Shown: piece by piece, positions 1-8,721 of the stretch
How positions within the stretch are numbered: position 1 is the first letter of the stretch
Layout: every line of letters begins with the position of its first letter
Assembly: GCA_021775005.1 (NCBI GenBank)
Contig: JAJFIK010000047.1
Span: 1-45,887, forward strand
DNA length: 45,887 nt
Reading direction: 5' to 3'
Origin: Rhodospirillales bacterium
Lineage (GTDB): Bacteria > Pseudomonadota > Alphaproteobacteria > JAJFIK01
Program-made: the position numbers and the translations under genes
Notes under the pieces: model-generated
Databases searched by the model: none
Told to the model about the DNA's origin: nothing
Seen by the model: the letters and a program-made list of their open reading frames with translations, nothing else

Positions 1-33
1 TGGAGACCGGACACCTTTGAAGGGGATTTGAAA

Positions 34-537
34 ATGATACGAGTATTGGTGGCCGCAAGCCTTTTCGTGACATTGGCAGCGTGCCAGCACGCAGGCGATG
101 AGCCGCATCGGGATCGCCGGGCGGAATTGGCTGTCGAACACCCTCTCAATGGCACCTGGCATCAGGAAGCCAAATCGAGCGATTCGCGCGCCAACACGGT
201 TGTCTTCGACACCCAGCCGCTTGATCGGTATTGGCAAGTACGCGGCGGCTCATTCGATGGCTCGCTGGATTCTGGTGATTCCGCAGCGGTGGATTTCGCC
301 TGGGACGGGTTCAACAGCTATTGGCACCCAGAGCCGCAACACGGCTATGCTGGCACCGTTGAGCTGACCTATTCCACTCGCGTCTACTACGGCGACCGAG
401 GCAATGGCCCGTTCGGGAGTGACAACGAATTGCGGCAAACTGATTACTGCACCTATTCTGTGAATGCAGATGAGAGTGAAGTTACGTTCTCAGATGGCTG
501 TTTGCTGTTTAGCGGGACGTTTAGCAAATCTATGTAG
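34..537 (+). CDS. Small lipoprotein of unknown function (paralogue of the next gene)
   Basis: Predicted 167-residue exported lipoprotein. The N-terminus has a basic start, a hydrophobic stretch and a lipobox ending LAAC near residue 18, so it should be cleaved and lipidated by Lgt/Lsp. I chose the ATG at 34 because an AAGGGGA ribosome site lies about 8 bases upstream; an in-frame TTG at 28 is too close to it. The mature part carries HPLNGTW near residue 37 and a C-terminal CX16C pair (DYC...DGC) inside a predicted beta-rich segment. The same two features recur in the protein at 648-1133, so the two genes are tandem duplicates. No named family was recognised. A factor-independent terminator follows directly. 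The region upstream of the start is cut by the window edge. Confidence 0.75.
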   Translation: MIRVLVAASLFVTLAACQHAGDEPHRDRRAELAVEHPLNGTWHQEAKSSDSRANTVVFDTQPLDRYWQVRGGSFDGSLDSGDSAAVDFAWDGFNSYWHPEPQHGYAGTVELTYSTRVYYGDRGNGPFGSDNELRQTDYCTYSVNADESEVTFSDGCLLFSGTFSKSM

Positions 538-555
538 CTCGGGTTGCAATAATTC

Positions 556-592
556 AGGGCGGCGAGATGACAAGTCTCTGCCGCCCTTTTTT
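556..592 (+). terminator. Rho-independent terminator after the first lipoprotein gene
   Basis: AGGGCGGC-GAGA and TCTC-TGCCGCCCT form a GC-rich stem with a one-base bulge around a short loop, followed by six T. It lies 18 bases after the stop codon, so the two lipoprotein genes probably have separate transcripts. Confidence 0.85.
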
Positions 593-647
593 GTGACTGA
601 AAATTGTGCGTAATATTACTGTACGAAGAAACACCAAGGGGAACATT

Positions 648-1133
648 GTGGCGCGCCTCATTATCATTGCCGCTATTTGCTTTGCCGTCGCGAGCTGCTC
701 AAGATTTGATGCCTCGTCCATGGAAGATCTGCTCGGCAATCATTCCCAGGACCACCCCCTCAATGGCACTTGGCAGCAATTGCAAAGCCCCGAGGGTCCG
801 GTGAACGAGATCCGCTTCAACCGGGTTCCCACCCCAAGCAACTCGCGCATTGGCCGCTTCACCGGGCGCGTGGGAGAGGGGGATACGGTGCAGGTGGATT
901 TGGTCTGGTTCTCCCTGCCAGCCTTTACCTTCGCGGGCCCCCTGGAGCTGAGCTATGATCAGGGTCAACTGATCAACCCGCCGATCTTTGGGGCGGAGGT
1001 TTCCTCAGCCTGCGAATTTGAAGTAAGCGCCGACCGCACCCAGCTGGATTTTGGCCCCGGATGTCAACTTTTCCGCGGCTCCTATACCAAGGAAGGCCAG
1101 CCGCTGGTTTATGGCGACCGGCTTTGGCGTTAG
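648..1133 (+). CDS. Small lipoprotein of unknown function (paralogue of the previous gene)
   Basis: Predicted 161-residue lipoprotein. The start is taken as GTG at 648 because AAGGGG lies six bases upstream and translation then begins with a normal signal peptide ending in the lipobox AVASC. An in-frame GTG at 606 would add 14 residues without a good ribosome site. It shares HPLNGTW and a CX16C pair (SAC...PGC) with the gene at 34-537, including the pattern C-x-(F/Y)-x-V-x-A-D before the second Cys, which suggests a small beta-barrel domain held by a disulfide. The function is unknown. The gene is preceded by a terminator, so it probably has its own promoter in the AT-rich stretch 590-640, although no convincing -35/-10 pair was identified. 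Confidence 0.75.
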   Translation: MARLIIIAAICFAVASCSRFDASSMEDLLGNHSQDHPLNGTWQQLQSPEGPVNEIRFNRVPTPSNSRIGRFTGRVGEGDTVQVDLVWFSLPAFTFAGPLELSYDQGQLINPPIFGAEVSSACEFEVSADRTQLDFGPGCQLFRGSYTKEGQPLVYGDRLWR

Positions 1134-1236
1134 GTCGCACCGACCGCCCTTGCGCCCACCCCTCAATTCCTCTAAGACGCGCGCCTTAAGCCGTTCTGCG
1201 GTCGTCTGGCGGGCATTCCTTTAGGGCGTGCCTTGC

Positions 1237-1295
1237 GTGAGGGGGCGTGTTCCCCCCTTCACCGATCCGGTCGAACCATCGTGGGGGTCTCCCCC
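1237..1295 (+). promoter_or_regulatory. Tandem hairpins in the rpsF leader (possible S6:S18 feedback site)
   Basis: The 204-base gap before rpsF holds two hairpins: GTGA-GGGGG/CCCCC-TTCAC (1237-1262) and GGGGG-TCT-CCCCC (1283-1295), with ACCG-ATC-CGGT between them. Many bacteria control the rpsF-rpsR operon through an S6:S18-binding leader RNA containing a CCG bulge. Whether this leader has that fold cannot be decided by eye. Neither hairpin has a T-tract, so they are not obvious terminators. No clear promoter was recognised in 1134-1236. Confidence 0.35.
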
Positions 1296-1337
1296 GCGCC
1301 GCTGGACAAACGAAACAAAAATGAATGAGGACACCAC

Positions 1338-1832
1338 ATGTCGCTCTACGAGCACATTTTCATTGCGCGCCAAGACGTCTCGGTGCAGCAAGTTGAACAA
1401 CTCACCGACACTTTCAAATCAGCCATCGAAGCTGGCGAGGGTACGGTTGAGATGGTCGAAAACTGGGGTCTGCGGACCCTGGCCTATAAAATCAAGAAGA
1501 ACCGCAAGGGCCACTATGTGCGCCTGAACATCAACGCCCCCCATAGTGCGGTGGCGGAGATGGAACGCCTGATGAGCCTGAATGAAGACGTCTTGCGCTA
1601 CATGACCATCAAAGTTGATGAGCTTGACGAGAAGCCATCCGCTATTCTTGCGAAGGTCCGTGATGACCGCCGCGGTGGTGGCCGTTTTGGTGATCGTGAT
1701 CGCCCGCGCCGCGACGACCGCTCCCCGCGCCGGGATGATCGCCCGCCACGCCGGGATGACGCCCCTGCTGCCGTTGCCGCGCCTGCCGCCGTGGCAGCGC
1801 CAGATGCCGAACCAACCCCTAAAGCCGAATAA
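1338..1832 (+). CDS. rpsF: 30S ribosomal protein S6
   Basis: S6 is a 30S subunit protein that binds S18 on the platform. The 164-residue product begins [15 protein letters not shown] and contains the S6 ferredoxin-like core (about residues 1-100) with the RRLAYKI-like segment [15 protein letters not shown] tail of about 60 residues follows with repeated RRDD units ([20 protein letters not shown]) and an Ala/Pro-rich end; such charged tails are usual in alphaproteobacterial S6. The ATG is preceded by GAGGA. It is the first gene of the rpsF-rpsR-rplI operon, 11 bases before rpsR. Confidence 0.97.
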   Translation: MSLYEHIFIARQDVSVQQVEQLTDTFKSAIEAGEGTVEMVENWGLRTLAYKIKKNRKGHYVRLNINAPHSAVAEMERLMSLNEDVLRYMTIKVDELDEKPSAILAKVRDDRRGGGRFGDRDRPRRDDRSPRRDDRPPRRDDAPAAVAAPAAVAAPDAEPTPKAE

Positions 1833-1843
1833 GGGAGGCCAAA

Positions 1844-2095
1844 ATGTCAGATCGTATTCCTCAGGTGCCTGTCCGCCGCCCTTTCTTCCGTCGGCGCAAA
1901 ACATGTCCGTTCTCCGGTGATAACGCACCGAAGATCGACTACAAAGACATCCGCTTGCTTCAGCGCTTTGTCTCTGAACGCGGCAAGATTGTCCCTAGCC
2001 GTATCACCGCCGTTTCGGCCAAGCACCAGCGGAAACTTGCGCAAGCTGTAAAGCGCGCGCGATTCCTGGCGCTTTTGCCCTATTCAATCGACTAA
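1844..2095 (+). CDS. rpsR: 30S ribosomal protein S18
   Basis: S18 pairs with S6 in the 30S platform. The 83-residue protein has the expected family length and the signature segment [19 protein letters not shown] followed by the basic helix [26 protein letters not shown]-like site (AGGGAGG) lies just before the ATG. The gene sits between rpsF and rplI, as in most proteobacteria. Confidence 0.98.
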   Translation: MSDRIPQVPVRRPFFRRRKTCPFSGDNAPKIDYKDIRLLQRFVSERGKIVPSRITAVSAKHQRKLAQAVKRARFLALLPYSID

Positions 2096-2113
2096 GCAGG
2101 AAGGAGCAAAATC

Positions 2114-2788
2114 ATGGATGTCATCCTGCTAGAACGCGTGGAAAAACTGGGCCAGATGGGTGATCTGGTCAAAGTCCGCGACGGGTATGCCCGCAATTTC
2201 CTTCTGCCTCACGGCAAGGCCTTGCGCGCAACCAACGAAAACAAGAAATCCTTTGAGACCCGCCGCGCGGATCTCGAAGCCCGCAACCTGGAGCGCAGGT
2301 CCGAAGCCGAAACCGTTGGCGAAAAGCTCAATGGTGAAAGCTTTACGATCATCCGTCAGGCGGGTGAAAGCGGCCAGCTTTATGGTTCCGTCAGTGCCCG
2401 CGATATTTCAGACGTAATGGTTGATGGTGGTTTCAAGATTGACAAAAACCAAGTCATGCTCGAACGCCCGATCAAGATGCTGGGCCTTGTGGAGCAGCGC
2501 GTTCAGTTGCATCCCGAACTCTTCGTGACCGTCACAATCAATGTGGCGCGCTCACAAGATGAAGCCGAGCGTCAGGCCCGTGGCGAGAAAGGTCTCGCCT
2601 CTGCAGTTGATCTTGAAGACGAAGCGGCTCTGAATATTGAAGAGGTCTTTGAAGAAGACGTTGTTGCTGAAGTTGCCGAAGAAATCGCGGCGTCTTCGGA
2701 AGAAGAAACGCCCAAAGAACCCTCTGAAGCGGCAGATGAAAGCGGCAGTGATGCCCCGTCTGACGAAGAAAAAACAAAATCTGAGTAG
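2114..2788 (+). CDS. rplI: 50S ribosomal protein L9 with acidic C-terminal extension
   Basis: L9 binds 23S rRNA near the base of the L1 stalk and helps frame maintenance. The 224-residue product starts [21 protein letters not shown] and includes the signature [13 protein letters not shown], then the linker helix and the C-terminal domain (about residues 65-148). Canonical L9 ends near residue 150; here a Glu/Asp/Ser-rich tail of about 75 residues follows ([19 protein letters not shown] and onward). Longer acidic tails occur in other alphaproteobacterial L9 proteins. An AAGGAG site precedes the ATG. A terminator follows 40 bases after the stop. Confidence 0.97.
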   Translation: MDVILLERVEKLGQMGDLVKVRDGYARNFLLPHGKALRATNENKKSFETRRADLEARNLERRSEAETVGEKLNGESFTIIRQAGESGQLYGSVSARDISDVMVDGGFKIDKNQVMLERPIKMLGLVEQRVQLHPELFVTVTINVARSQDEAERQARGEKGLASAVDLEDEAALNIEEVFEEDVVAEVAEEIAASSEEETPKEPSEAADESGSDAPSDEEKTKSE

Positions 2789-2827
2789 TTCGCGCCAATA
2801 GCCGTAGACTCTGATTTCAATATTTGC

Positions 2828-2858
2828 GAAAAAGGCGGGGCAATGCTCTGCCTTTTTC
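2828..2858 (+). terminator. Strong rho-independent terminator after rplI
   Basis: GAAAAAGGCGGGGC and GCTCTGCCTTTTTC pair along their full length, with two G-U pairs, around a three-base AAT loop. The 3' arm ends in five T and the 5' arm begins with A5, so the element could also work from the other strand. It closes the ribosomal protein operon and separates it from dnaB. Confidence 0.9.
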
Positions 2859-2897
2859 CGTATACGGACGAAATATTTGCCACAGGGCGAGGGAATG

Positions 2898-2927
2898 TTT
2901 TCCACAGACTTGTTATTCTGTGGATAA
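2898..2927. promoter_or_regulatory. DnaA-box palindrome upstream of dnaB
   Basis: TGTGGATAA at 2919-2927 is an exact reverse-strand DnaA box (TTATCCACA). TTTTCCACA at 2898-2906 differs from the consensus by one base in the opposite orientation. The pair forms the perfect inverted repeat CCACAGA-N8-TCTGTGG (2902-2923). A weaker TTTGCCACA lies at 2876-2884. The pair is about 75 bases upstream of the dnaB start, so DnaA binding here could affect dnaB transcription or titrate DnaA. No AT-rich unwinding element or further boxes were seen, so an origin is unlikely. Confidence 0.5.
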
Positions 2928-3000
2928 GTCCCCTGTGAGCAGAATTTCTAACCCCAATTTGGCAATTGCGCTGCGCCTTTGATCAGGATTGAGTGCCATA

Positions 3001-4473
3001 ATGGAAGCTGAAGATATCCTCACCCAAAATGCGCCCACGGGCAGCGTTGAACACGCGCGTGATGCACTTGCCAATATTGAGGCTGAGCAAATGGTGCTCG
3101 GCACCATTCTCCTCAACAACGAATCCTTCCATCGGGTTGCCGATATTTTGCGCGCAGAAGATTTTGCCGAAGCTTTGCACGGGCGCATATACGATACCGC
3201 CGCCAAACTGATTGAGCGCGGGCACATCGCCTCGCCTATTTCGCTGGCACCCTATTTTGAGCGCGACCCGGCCATCGTTGAGATTGGCGGCACCGACTAT
3301 CTCGCGCGCGTTGCGGCCTGGGCCACCCCTGCAACCATTGTCACGGACTATGCCCGGCTCATTCACGCCTTGGCCGTGCGGCGCGGGCTCATTGAGATCG
3401 GGCAGTCGTTGATTGAGGATTCAATCCACGCCGATATTGATGACAAGCCTGAGGACATGATCACTGAGGCGGAGAAGGAGCTCTACATTCTCGCTGAAAC
3501 TGGTCAGCGCCAAGGGGGGTTCGTCCAATTCAGCGCCGCTTTGGAACAAGCGCGGCAGATGGCAGAAAATGCCTACAAGCGCGATGGCCATTTGTCAGGG
3601 CTTTCGACGGGGCTGAAAGATCTCGACCATCGTTTGGGCGGGTTGCAAAATTCCGATCTTGTCATTCTTGCCGGTCGCCCCGGCATGGGGAAAACCTCGC
3701 TAGCGACAAATATTGCCTTCAATGTCGCCTCCCAGCTCAAACCCAAAAGCGATGGGGAGGAAGATTTTGAGCATCACAAGGTCGCGTTTTACTCCCTGGA
3801 AATGTCGGCAGAGCAATTGGCCACGCGGGTAATCTCAGAGCAGGCGGAAATTCCATCCTCCGACATTCGCCGCGGACAGATCAATGAGAACCAGTACCGC
3901 AGCCTCGTAAGCGCCATTGATGAGCTTCAAGAAGTGCCGCTGATGATTGATGATTCCGGCGGATTGAACATAGCGGCCCTTGCGGCGCGCGCGCGGCGCC
4001 AGTATCGCAAATCCGGCGGGCTTGATCTCATTGTCGTTGACTATATTCAACTGCTGGCCGGATCAGACAAGCGCCGCAATGAAAGCCGGGTGCAAGAAGT
4101 CACTGAGATAACCACCAGCCTCAAAGCACTGGCCAAAGAACTTAACGTGCCCATTTTGGCCTTGAGCCAGCTTTCACGGGCCGTGGAATCGCGCACTGAT
4201 CGCCGCCCCATGCTGTCGGACTTGCGCGAGTCAGGCTCCATCGAGCAGGACGCCGATGTGGTCATGTTCGTCTATCGCGAGGAATACTATTTGCGCCTCG
4301 ATGGGGCTTCAGACAGCGAAATTGTAGAAAAAGGCGCGGCGCAAAAAGCCGAAGTGATAGTCGCCAAACAGCGCCATGGACCCACCGGCGATGTGCCGCT
4401 CCACTTCACTGCCGAATACACCCGCTTTGGCAATCTTGAGCGCACTCATCAAAGCGACGATTTCAAGTATTAA
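3001..4473 (+). CDS. dnaB: Replicative DNA helicase DnaB
   Basis: Hexameric 5'-3' helicase of the replisome, loaded at the origin and in contact with primase. The 490-residue product has the N-terminal DnaB helical domain (NIEAEQMVLGTILLNNESF, about residues 20-120) and a RecA-type C-terminal domain with Walker A GRPGMGKTSLA, the FYSLEMSAEQL motif, Walker B DLIVVDYIQLL, and the terminal block RESGSIEQDADVVMFVYREEYY. Its length matches the family, and no intein interrupts it. The ATG at 3001 is preferred; an in-frame TTG at 2989 would add four residues and overlaps the likely ribosome site AGGA. DnaA-like boxes lie upstream. Confidence 0.96.
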   Translation: MEAEDILTQNAPTGSVEHARDALANIEAEQMVLGTILLNNESFHRVADILRAEDFAEALHGRIYDTAAKLIERGHIASPISLAPYFERDPAIVEIGGTDYLARVAAWATPATIVTDYARLIHALAVRRGLIEIGQSLIEDSIHADIDDKPEDMITEAEKELYILAETGQRQGGFVQFSAALEQARQMAENAYKRDGHLSGLSTGLKDLDHRLGGLQNSDLVILAGRPGMGKTSLATNIAFNVASQLKPKSDGEEDFEHHKVAFYSLEMSAEQLATRVISEQAEIPSSDIRRGQINENQYRSLVSAIDELQEVPLMIDDSGGLNIAALAARARRQYRKSGGLDLIVVDYIQLLAGSDKRRNESRVQEVTEITTSLKALAKELNVPILALSQLSRAVESRTDRRPMLSDLRESGSIEQDADVVMFVYREEYYLRLDGASDSEIVEKGAAQKAEVIVAKQRHGPTGDVPLHFTAEYTRFGNLERTHQSDDFKY

Positions 4474-4548
4474 CCTATCCATTTGCGTGCCCTGCCACGC
4501 CCTCGCCATAGTGCCAAGGTGCTATAGGGTCGTATAAAGGGCGCTACG

Positions 4549-5673
4549 ATGAATCCAATTGAGAAATCTACTACCAAGCTAATTGAGCTTGACCCCAATA
4601 CCGCCCGGCTCACGGTTGATTTGAGCGCGCTGAAGACAAACTTTCTGCTCTTGAATGAGATGACCGGCGACGCCCGACTTGCAGCGGTGGTCAAGGCCGA
4701 CGGCTATGGCCTCGGTGCCGCGCGCCTCGCGCCGCCACTGGTGGAGGCGGGATGCGATCTTTTCTTTGTCGCCCGCGCCCATGAAGGGGCCGCTTTGCGC
4801 GATGCAGGCATTAGCCAAGACATTTTCATTCTCGATGGCCTTGCTGTGGCGGAACCAGAGCAATTGCACCGCTACAACTTGACGCCCTGCCTCAACCGCC
4901 TTGCGGAAATTGAACGTTGGGGGGCCTATGCCCAAGCGCAAGGCATCAAACTGTCCGCTGCGGTGCATTTCGATACCGGCATTAGCCGCCTTGCCATGCC
5001 GCTGGCGGAGTTTGAAACCATGGCGGGCGATCCTTCATGCCTCAATGGCATCGACGTCGCGTTCTGGATGAGCCATCTGGCGTGCGCCGACGCCCCCAGC
5101 CACCCGCAAAACGCCAAGCAGCTTAATCGCTTCAAGGCCGCGCTGGCGCGATTGCCAGCGGCCAAGGCCTGCCTCGCTAATTCCGGTGGGATCTTTTTGG
5201 GCAAGGACTATCACTTCGATGTCTGCCGCACCGGGATCGCGCTTTTTGGCTGTCGCCCTGGCAAATTGAAGTCGGAGCGCCTCAGCGCCGTCGTTCTGGC
5301 GGAAGCCCGTGTATTGCAGGTTCGCGACATCCCTGCGGGCACCACCGTGGGCTATGGTGCCACATGGGAAGCCAAGCGCCCCTCCCGCATCGCCACCATG
5401 GGTCTGGGCTATGCCGACGGCTACCCCCGACACCTCGGGGGACTGGCCGATGTGGGCTTCAAAGGTCAACGGGCCCCCATCATCGGGCGCATCTCCATGG
5501 ATCTGCTGATGGCGGATCTCACGGATCTTCCGCCAGATTTGGTCAGCGCGGGCGACTGGGCAGAAATCATGGGCGAAACCGTCCGCGCCGAAGAATTGGC
5601 GGCCATGGCGGGCACCATTCCCTACGAGATGTTGACGAGCCTCGGCAGGCGGTACAGAAGACAGTACGCTTGA
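4549..5673 (+). CDS. alr: Alanine racemase
   Basis: PLP enzyme that interconverts L- and D-alanine for peptidoglycan synthesis. The 374-residue protein has the family length. The PLP lysine is K49 in VVKADGYGLGA; the barrel continues to the NSGGIFL segment, and the C-terminal beta domain carries the catalytic tyrosine in GLGYADGYPR and the ISMDLLMADL motif. It starts 75 bases after dnaB, and dnaB-alr adjacency is common in alphaproteobacteria. Downstream mlaE begins after a 25-base gap. Confidence 0.96.
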   Translation: MNPIEKSTTKLIELDPNTARLTVDLSALKTNFLLLNEMTGDARLAAVVKADGYGLGAARLAPPLVEAGCDLFFVARAHEGAALRDAGISQDIFILDGLAVAEPEQLHRYNLTPCLNRLAEIERWGAYAQAQGIKLSAAVHFDTGISRLAMPLAEFETMAGDPSCLNGIDVAFWMSHLACADAPSHPQNAKQLNRFKAALARLPAAKACLANSGGIFLGKDYHFDVCRTGIALFGCRPGKLKSERLSAVVLAEARVLQVRDIPAGTTVGYGATWEAKRPSRIATMGLGYADGYPRHLGGLADVGFKGQRAPIIGRISMDLLMADLTDLPPDLVSAGDWAEIMGETVRAEELAAMAGTIPYEMLTSLGRRYRRQYA

Positions 5674-5698
5674 TCTGACCGACTCAGAGGCATTTGGT

Positions 5699-6493
5699 AT
5701 GGCATTTAACCCCTTGGCGATTATTGGGCGCTCCACGATGGCAGCGCTGCGGCAGGTCGGGCACCTGGCCCGTTTTACCTGGACCGCCCTGCGCCACACC
5801 TTCACCCCGCCGTTTTATCCAAGATTACTGCTAGAGCAGTTCATGCGCATCGGGTTTTATTCACTCCCGGTCGTGGGCATGACGGCGGTCTTCACCGGCG
5901 CAGCGCTGGCGCTTCAGATTTATATTGGTGGCGCGCGCTTCAATGCAGAACAGATCGTCCCCAATATTGTGGTTCTTGGTATTACGCGCGAGCTTGGGCC
6001 GGTGATCGCCTCGCTGATGGTGGCGGGCCGCGTGGCAGCCGCCATCGCTGCTGAGATCGGCACCATGCGCGTCACTGAACAAATTGATGCTCTCTCAACG
6101 CTGTCCACCAATCCGTTCAAATATCTTGTGGCACCGCGCTTGATCGCAGCGGTTATCGCCCTGCCCCTGCTGGTTTTGATTGCTGACACCATCGGGGTGA
6201 TGGGCGGCTATTTAGTCTCCACCTATGGCCTGGGATTTAACTCCGCTGTCTACCTGCAGAACACGGCGGAGTTTTTAGAGCTGGGCGACGTGACGTCAGG
6301 ACTTTATAAGGCGGCGGTGTTCGGCTTTATCATCTCGCTCATGGGGTGCTATCAGGGCTTCAACTCAAAAGGCGGCGCAGAAGGGGTCGGACGTGCCACC
6401 ACCAATGCCGTTGTGGCCGCGTCAATTCTGATTTTGGCAGCAAACTATCTCATGACGTCGCTCCTTTTCAGCGGGGGGGCGACACCGCTTTAA
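5699..6493 (+). CDS. mlaE: MlaE-family lipid ABC transporter permease
   Basis: Inner-membrane permease of an Mla-type phospholipid transporter that maintains outer-membrane asymmetry. The 264-residue product shows five or so hydrophobic segments and the family signature ITRELGPVIASLMVAGRVAAAIAAEIGTMRVTEQIDAL. The C-terminal segment includes KAAVFGFIISLMGCYQGF, typical of the coupling region. It is followed after 3 bases by the ATPase gene mlaF. No mlaD-like substrate-binding gene is adjacent. Confidence 0.93.
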   Translation: MAFNPLAIIGRSTMAALRQVGHLARFTWTALRHTFTPPFYPRLLLEQFMRIGFYSLPVVGMTAVFTGAALALQIYIGGARFNAEQIVPNIVVLGITRELGPVIASLMVAGRVAAAIAAEIGTMRVTEQIDALSTLSTNPFKYLVAPRLIAAVIALPLLVLIADTIGVMGGYLVSTYGLGFNSAVYLQNTAEFLELGDVTSGLYKAAVFGFIISLMGCYQGFNSKGGAEGVGRATTNAVVAASILILAANYLMTSLLFSGGATPL

Positions 6494-6496
6494 GCC

Positions 6497-7273
6497 ATGA
6501 CAGAAAACGCAAAAATTCACATCAAAAATGCCCACAAGAGTTTTGGCAAAAACCATGTTTTGAATGGGCTCGACCTGAGTGTCAAAGATGGCAAATCCCT
6601 TGTGGTCATTGGCGGCTCGGGCACCGGCAAATCAGTCATGCTGAAATGCATTCTGGGACTGCTGACACCGGAAAGAGGTTCCATTTTGGTGGACGGCGAA
6701 GAAACCGTCGGCATGGGCGAGCAGGGGCGCGACACAATCATGCGAAAGTTCGGCATGTTGTTTCAGGGCGGCGCGCTGTTTGACTCGCTGAGTGTTTGGG
6801 AGAATGTGGCCTTCGGCCTGACCCAAACCAAACGCGCCACCCGCAAAGACGCGCATGACATCGCCATCGACAACTTACGCAAAGTGGGGCTCGCCCCCGA
6901 AGTGGGCAAGCTCTACCCGTCTGAGCTTTCCGGCGGTATGCAAAAGCGCGTCGGCCTAGCCCGCGCCATCGCCACCCAGCCGGAGATCATATTCTTTGAC
7001 GAACCCACCACCGGGCTCGACCCCATCATGGCCGACATCATCAATGAGCTCATTGTTGAGCGGGTGAAAGATTTGGGCGCGACGGCGCTTTCCATTACCC
7101 ATGACATGGCATCGGCGCGCAAAATTGCTGACGACATCGCCATGATCCACAAAGGCCAGATCATCTGGCGCGGGCCCGCAGGCGAGATCGACCACACCGG
7201 CAATCCCATGGTGGATCAATTCATCAATGGCCGCGCCGAAGGCCCCATTCAAATGGAAGTGCTGAAGGCCTGA
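6497..7273 (+). CDS. mlaF: MlaF-family lipid ABC transporter ATPase
   Basis: Cytoplasmic ATPase partner of the upstream MlaE-like permease. The 258-residue protein has Walker A GGSGTGKSV, Q-loop MLFQGGALFDSLSVWENV, signature ELSGGMQKRVGLARA, Walker B IIFFDEPTTGLDP and switch histidine SITHDM. The FQGGALFDSLTVWENV-type Q-loop region is characteristic of MlaF. It ends two bases before radA. Confidence 0.94.
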   Translation: MTENAKIHIKNAHKSFGKNHVLNGLDLSVKDGKSLVVIGGSGTGKSVMLKCILGLLTPERGSILVDGEETVGMGEQGRDTIMRKFGMLFQGGALFDSLSVWENVAFGLTQTKRATRKDAHDIAIDNLRKVGLAPEVGKLYPSELSGGMQKRVGLARAIATQPEIIFFDEPTTGLDPIMADIINELIVERVKDLGATALSITHDMASARKIADDIAMIHKGQIIWRGPAGEIDHTGNPMVDQFINGRAEGPIQMEVLKA

Positions 7274-7274
7274 T

Positions 7275-8672
7275 ATGGCGCGCGCGGCTGCTTCTTACGT
7301 TTGCCAATCTTGCGGGGCCGCCGCGTCCAAATGGGCCGGGCGCTGCGACGCCTGCGGGGATTGGAACACGCTGCAAGAAGAAGTGGGCGCTGCCGCGGCG
7401 GGCGAAAGCGCACACAAAACCTCCCTCGCCGCAACGCGCGGCAAAGGGGCAAAACTCAATCTTGTGCCGCTCAAAGGCGAAAGCGCTGAGCCGCCCCGAG
7501 CCGTCTCCGGCATGGCGGAATTTGATCGCGTCACCGGCGGGGGTTTGGTGCCCGGTTCCGCTATTCTTGTGGGCGGTGATCCAGGCATCGGCAAGTCGAC
7601 AATCTTGTTACAAGTGGCGGCAAGAATTGCGGGCAGTGACGGTGTGGTTTACGTCTCGGGCGAAGAAGCTATCGAGCAGGTGCGCTTGCGGGCGCGCCGC
7701 CTCGGCCTCAGCGAAAGCCCGGTCCAGCTCGCCGCCGCCACCAACTTGCGTGATATTCTCTCGACGTTAGAGGCCGCCAAGCCGCGTCTTGTGGTCATCG
7801 ATTCTATCCAGACCATGTGGTCCGATGTGCTGGAAAGCGCGCCCGGCACCGTGAGCCAGGTCCGCGCTTGCAGCCAAGAACTAGTGCGCTTTGCCAAACG
7901 CTCCGGTGCCTGTGTGCTGCTGGTGGGACATGTCACCAAGGACGGGCAAATCGCCGGCCCCCGCGTGGTGGAGCACATGGTGGATACGGTGCTCTATTTT
8001 GAAGGCGAGCGTGGGCACCAATTCCGCATCTTGCGCGCGGTAAAAAACCGCTTTGGGCCCACAGACGAAATTGGTGTCTTTGAGATGACCGGCGAAGGTC
8101 TGCAAGAAGTCGCCAACCCGTCTGCCTTGTTTCTCTCCTCCCGCGAGGAGGGTGCCACAGGCAGTTGCGTTTTTGCGGGCATTGAAGGCACGCGGCCGGT
8201 GCTGGTAGAGATCCAAGCCCTCGTCGCGCCCTCCCCCCTTGGCACGCCGCGCCGCGCCGTGGTGGGGTGCGATGCCGGGCGTCTCGCCATGGTTCTTGCG
8301 GTGCTGGAGACCCGCGCCGGGCTTTCGCTGGCCGGCAATGACATCTACCTCAACGTGGCGGGCGGGCTGCGGGTCACAGAACCCGCAGCTGATCTGGCCG
8401 TGGCGGCTGCGCTGATTTCCTCGCACCTCAATATCCCTGTGGCGGCGGACCGGGTGATTTTTGGTGAGGTCAGCCTTTCGGGCACCGTGCGCCGGGTGGC
8501 CCAGGCCGAAGCGCGGCTCAAAGAGGCGGCAAAGCTGGGATTTGGTGCCGCCATTGTTCCCGGTGCCCCTGACAGCGGTGGCGCTGCCCAGGCAAAAAGT
8601 GACCCTTCATTAACCACTTATGAAGTTCGTGACCTGCACTCTCTCCTCGACCTCCTGAAGGGCGACGCCTGA
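7275..8672 (+). CDS. radA: DNA repair protein RadA
   Basis: RadA is a RecA-like branch-migration helicase involved in recombination and fork repair. The 465-residue product has an N-terminal C4 zinc finger (C10, C13, C24, C27), Walker A GGDPGIGKST, the RadA-specific KNRFGPTDEIGVFEM motif, and a C-terminal Lon-protease-like domain (PLGTPRRAVVGCD to the end). It is nearly contiguous with mlaF, and cvpA follows after about 50 bases. Confidence 0.96.
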   Translation: MARAAASYVCQSCGAAASKWAGRCDACGDWNTLQEEVGAAAAGESAHKTSLAATRGKGAKLNLVPLKGESAEPPRAVSGMAEFDRVTGGGLVPGSAILVGGDPGIGKSTILLQVAARIAGSDGVVYVSGEEAIEQVRLRARRLGLSESPVQLAAATNLRDILSTLEAAKPRLVVIDSIQTMWSDVLESAPGTVSQVRACSQELVRFAKRSGACVLLVGHVTKDGQIAGPRVVEHMVDTVLYFEGERGHQFRILRAVKNRFGPTDEIGVFEMTGEGLQEVANPSALFLSSREEGATGSCVFAGIEGTRPVLVEIQALVAPSPLGTPRRAVVGCDAGRLAMVLAVLETRAGLSLAGNDIYLNVAGGLRVTEPAADLAVAAALISSHLNIPVAADRVIFGEVSLSGTVRRVAQAEARLKEAAKLGFGAAIVPGAPDSGGAAQAKSDPSLTTYEVRDLHSLLDLLKGDA

Positions 8673-8721
8673 GGCCTTTGCGCCCCGGGATGCGCCAGTA
8701 CCCGTGGTGCGGAGACGAGAT

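Noticed and set aside
2876-2927. Chromosome origin at the DnaA-box cluster
   Set aside because: Only two good boxes and no AT-rich unwinding region or typical origin neighbours; a regulatory role is more likely.
5035-5805. 256-codon - strand ORF opposite alr
   Set aside because: Shadow of a GC-rich + strand gene with clear racemase motifs; biased composition and no ribosome site.
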